This document shows, piece by piece, positions 61,935 to 64,000 of a stretch of DNA of 64,000 nt (its first letter is position 1; each line of letters opens with the position of its first letter). A model generated the notes under the pieces. The model did not search any database. It saw nothing but the letters and a program-made list of their open reading frames with translations, and had not been told where the DNA came from. The DNA is from Chitinophaga pinensis (GTDB lineage Bacteria; Bacteroidota; Bacteroidia; Chitinophagales; CAMDFR01), in contig CAMART010000007.1 of assembly GCA_945860705.1 (NCBI GenBank), forward strand, positions 1-64,000, given 5' to 3'. The translations under genes and the position numbers were made by a program.

Positions 61935-64000
61935 ATGAAAAAATTTGTAATATTAGTTTTACTATTTACAATTATTATCATTTCAAGTTTTGCCAACTCT
62001 TATACCTTAAGTGGATATATAAAAGATGCAAAAACCGGTGAAGGACTCATAGGTGCTAGTGCCTATATCAAAGAATTGAAAAAAGGAATTGCTGCAAATA
62101 ATTTCGGTTTTTATTCTATTACATTGCCTGAAGGAAAATATACCATCTCATTTACATATATAGGTTATACACAACAAGACTTTGAAGTACAAGTATCTAA
62201 AGAAATAAGACTCAATGTAGATATGATATCTGCAGATAAACTTATCAATGAGGTAACGGTTTCATCCAAACGATCAGACAAGAATGTAGAAAGTTCTGAT
62301 ATGGGAAGAATAGAATTGAGTATGGATGATGTAAAAAAACTACCTGCACTTTTTGGTGAAGTAGATATCATGCGTACCATACAGCTCCTACCAGGTGTGA
62401 TGAGTGCAGGCGAGGGGAATAGTGGTTTTTATGTGCGTGGTGGTGGTCCTGATCAAAACTTAGTATTACTAGACAATGCAGTAGTATATAATCCTGGTCA
62501 TTTATTTGGTTTCTTTTCTATTTTCAATAGCGATATCATTAAAAACACAACACTTATCAAAGGCGGTATGCCAGCCAACTATGGTGGTCGTTCATCTTCC
62601 GTTTTAGATATCTCTATGAAAGAAGGTAATATGAAAAAATGGCAAGCTGATGGAGGTATAGGTTTGCTTGCTTCTAGACTTACAATTCAAGGTCCAATAA
62701 AAAAAGAAAAATGTTCGATAATATTATCTGGAAGAAGAACCTATGTAGATTTGATTTCAAAACCTATTTTGAAAAAAGTAAGAAATGGTGCATTAGCTGG
62801 AAACACTTATTATTTCTATGATTTGAACGGGAAAATCAATTATAAATTTTCAGATAAAGATCGATTATTCATAAGTGGATATTATGGTAAAGATGCGTTT
62901 AAGTTTTCACCTGAAGGTGGCTCTTTTAATGCAGACCTTAGATGGGGAAATGCAACTGCAACTATTAGATGGAATCACTTGTTTAGTGATAAATTATTTA
63001 TGAATACATCCTTAATATATAATCAATATAATTTTGACGCAACAGCAGGATTTTCTGATATTGAATTTAAGTTAAAAAGTGGGGTGAGAGATTTAAATGC
63101 CATGCTTGATTTTGATTATTTCCCATCCATACTTCATGCAGTAAAGTTTGGATTTAACTATACCAATCATACTTTTACACCAAGCACTACATCAGGTAGG
63201 GCTGGTGAAACAACCTTCAATGCTCAACTAAACAAAAAGAAATATGCTCACGAATACGCTGCATATTTACTAGATGATATAGCTGTGAATGATTGGATAA
63301 AAATAAATGTAGGTGCAAGAGTTTCAGGTTTTACGCTTACAGGTCCGTATAAAAAATTGTATAAAAACAATGGTGGCGTAGATACTGTTATATATCAAAG
63401 AAAAGATATTATACAAAATTATGCAGGTTTTGAACCTCGAATTTCAGCTCGTTTTAGAATCAATAAAAATATATCTATCAAAGCTGGTGTCACAGTTAAT
63501 AAACAATACATGCACTTAGTATCACGTTCTACAACTACATTGCCATTTGATGTATGGGTTCCTAGTACTGACAGAACTAAACCTCAAACAGTGATTCAGT
63601 ATGCATTGGGGTATTTTCAAAACTTCAAAGAAGATATGTTTGAGGCAAGTATAGAAGGATATTACAAAGACCTGAGAAATCAAGTAGAATATGGAGAAAG
63701 TTATGTATCTCAAATAGACCAAGATGAAGAAAATGGATTTACATATGGAAGTGGACAAGCATATGGAGTTGAGTTTTTCTTTAAAAAAGCAAAAGGTAAA
63801 TTTACAGGTTGGGTAGGATATACTCTAGCATATACTTGGAGAAAATTTCCTGAGTTGAATGGTGGAAATAGATTCCCTGCAAAATTTGATAGAAGACATG
63901 ATATATCTGTGGTACTTCAATATGATATCACTAAAAAACTGAATATATCAACTGTGTTTGTATATGGTACGGGCAATACTACTACAATGCCTATTGGTAG
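61935..64000 (+). CDS. TonB-dependent receptor, 3' partial
   Basis: 688 codons are visible; the frame is open to the end of the window. It has a signal peptide (LFTIIIISSFANS). An N-terminal carboxypeptidase-regulatory-like domain (YTLSGYIKDAKTGEGLIGAS then AYIKE) is followed by the plug domain with IMRTIQLLPGVMSAGEGNSG and YVRGGGPDQNLVLLDNAVVY, then barrel strands. No SusD-like gene is visible within the window. It imports a substrate across the outer membrane that cannot be inferred here. Confidence 0.93.
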   Translation, partial: MKKFVILVLLFTIIIISSFANSYTLSGYIKDAKTGEGLIGASAYIKELKKGIAANNFGFYSITLPEGKYTISFTYIGYTQQDFEVQVSKEIRLNVDMISADKLINEVTVSSKRSDKNVESSDMGRIELSMDDVKKLPALFGEVDIMRTIQLLPGVMSAGEGNSGFYVRGGGPDQNLVLLDNAVVYNPGHLFGFFSIFNSDIIKNTTLIKGGMPANYGGRSSSVLDISMKEGNMKKWQADGGIGLLASRLTIQGPIKKEKCSIILSGRRTYVDLISKPILKKVRNGALAGNTYYFYDLNGKINYKFSDKDRLFISGYYGKDAFKFSPEGGSFNADLRWGNATATIRWNHLFSDKLFMNTSLIYNQYNFDATAGFSDIEFKLKSGVRDLNAMLDFDYFPSILHAVKFGFNYTNHTFTPSTTSGRAGETTFNAQLNKKKYAHEYAAYLLDDIAVNDWIKINVGARVSGFTLTGPYKKLYKNNGGVDTVIYQRKDIIQNYAGFEPRISARFRINKNISIKAGVTVNKQYMHLVSRSTTTLPFDVWVPSTDRTKPQTVIQYALGYFQNFKEDMFEASIEGYYKDLRNQVEYGESYVSQIDQDEENGFTYGSGQAYGVEFFFKKAKGKFTGWVGYTLAYTWRKFPELNGGNRFPAKFDRRHDISVVLQYDITKKLNISTVFVYGTGNTTTMPIG

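Overview
The window is an AT-rich chromosomal segment from a member of the Bacteroidota, probably a Sphingobacteriia/Chitinophagia-like lineage; I cannot place it more finely. The evidence is two secreted proteins with type IX secretion (T9SS) C-terminal sorting domains, a TonB-dependent receptor with an N-terminal carboxypeptidase-like domain, many LSSC-type lipoproteins, -7 boxes of the TAnnTTTG type, few Shine-Dalgarno sequences, and a 14-gene complex I locus with separate nuoC and nuoD and a short nuoG.

Layout. 1-3.6 kb: an FeS-type photolyase (5' end outside the window), an ECF sigma factor and an RsmB-like rRNA methyltransferase. 3.7-6.3 kb: a decayed accessory patch with a DUF937 gene broken by one stop codon, a 31-codon fragment matching the N-terminus of malate:quinone oxidoreductase, an Mrr-type restriction endonuclease overlapping a small unknown gene, and two eroded coding remnants. 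6.3-19.5 kb (minus strand): the complete nuoA-N operon for NADH:quinone oxidoreductase. 19.6-22.4 kb: phosphofructokinase and a divergent outer-membrane beta-barrel protein. 22.4-24.7 kb: a GIY-YIG nuclease remnant ending in tRNA-like sequence, then a histidine kinase split by a frameshift in a run of seven T. 24.7-31.7 kb: imidazolonepropionase (minus), then chorismate synthase, a short-chain dehydrogenase, a PBP4-type peptidase and a YtcJ-like amidohydrolase (plus), and a free-standing N-terminal domain of an RluA-type protein (minus).

31.7-43.6 kb: a CAP/OmpA-like envelope protein, GMP synthase followed by a periplasmic-binding-fold protein, two lipoproteins, purC with a run of small envelope genes, and a two-gene iron-sulfur electron-transfer module. 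43.6-51.9 kb: a T9SS-exported subtilase, a small HAD phosphatase, phosphoglycerate mutase, PspC, a queuosine-precursor transporter, class I fructose-1,6-bisphosphatase, an alanine-racemase-fold protein and a SnoaL-like protein. With pfkA this gives three central glycolytic/gluconeogenic genes in the window. 51.9-64 kb: a poly-threonine cytochrome c lipoprotein, an ORF6N gene broken by one stop codon, a zinc-ribbon protein, a large T9SS beta-propeller protein, DUF3667, threonine aldolase, rhomboid protease, RlmH, two lipocalin-like lipoproteins, tRNA-Arg(ACG), D-Ala-D-Ala ligase and the start of a TonB-dependent receptor.

Most of the window is ordinary housekeeping sequence. The unusual signals are in the gaps. 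(1) A 16-nt palindrome, TCACGCCAAGGCGTGA or close variants, occurs three times; two copies sit inside the loop of a broken tRNA fragment. (2) A long nested inverted-repeat structure between rlmH and the rhomboid gene has two mutually exclusive stems. (3) Three otherwise intact genes are each interrupted by one lesion: two in-frame TAA codons and one T-run frameshift. (4) An orphan mqo start lies against a terminator.
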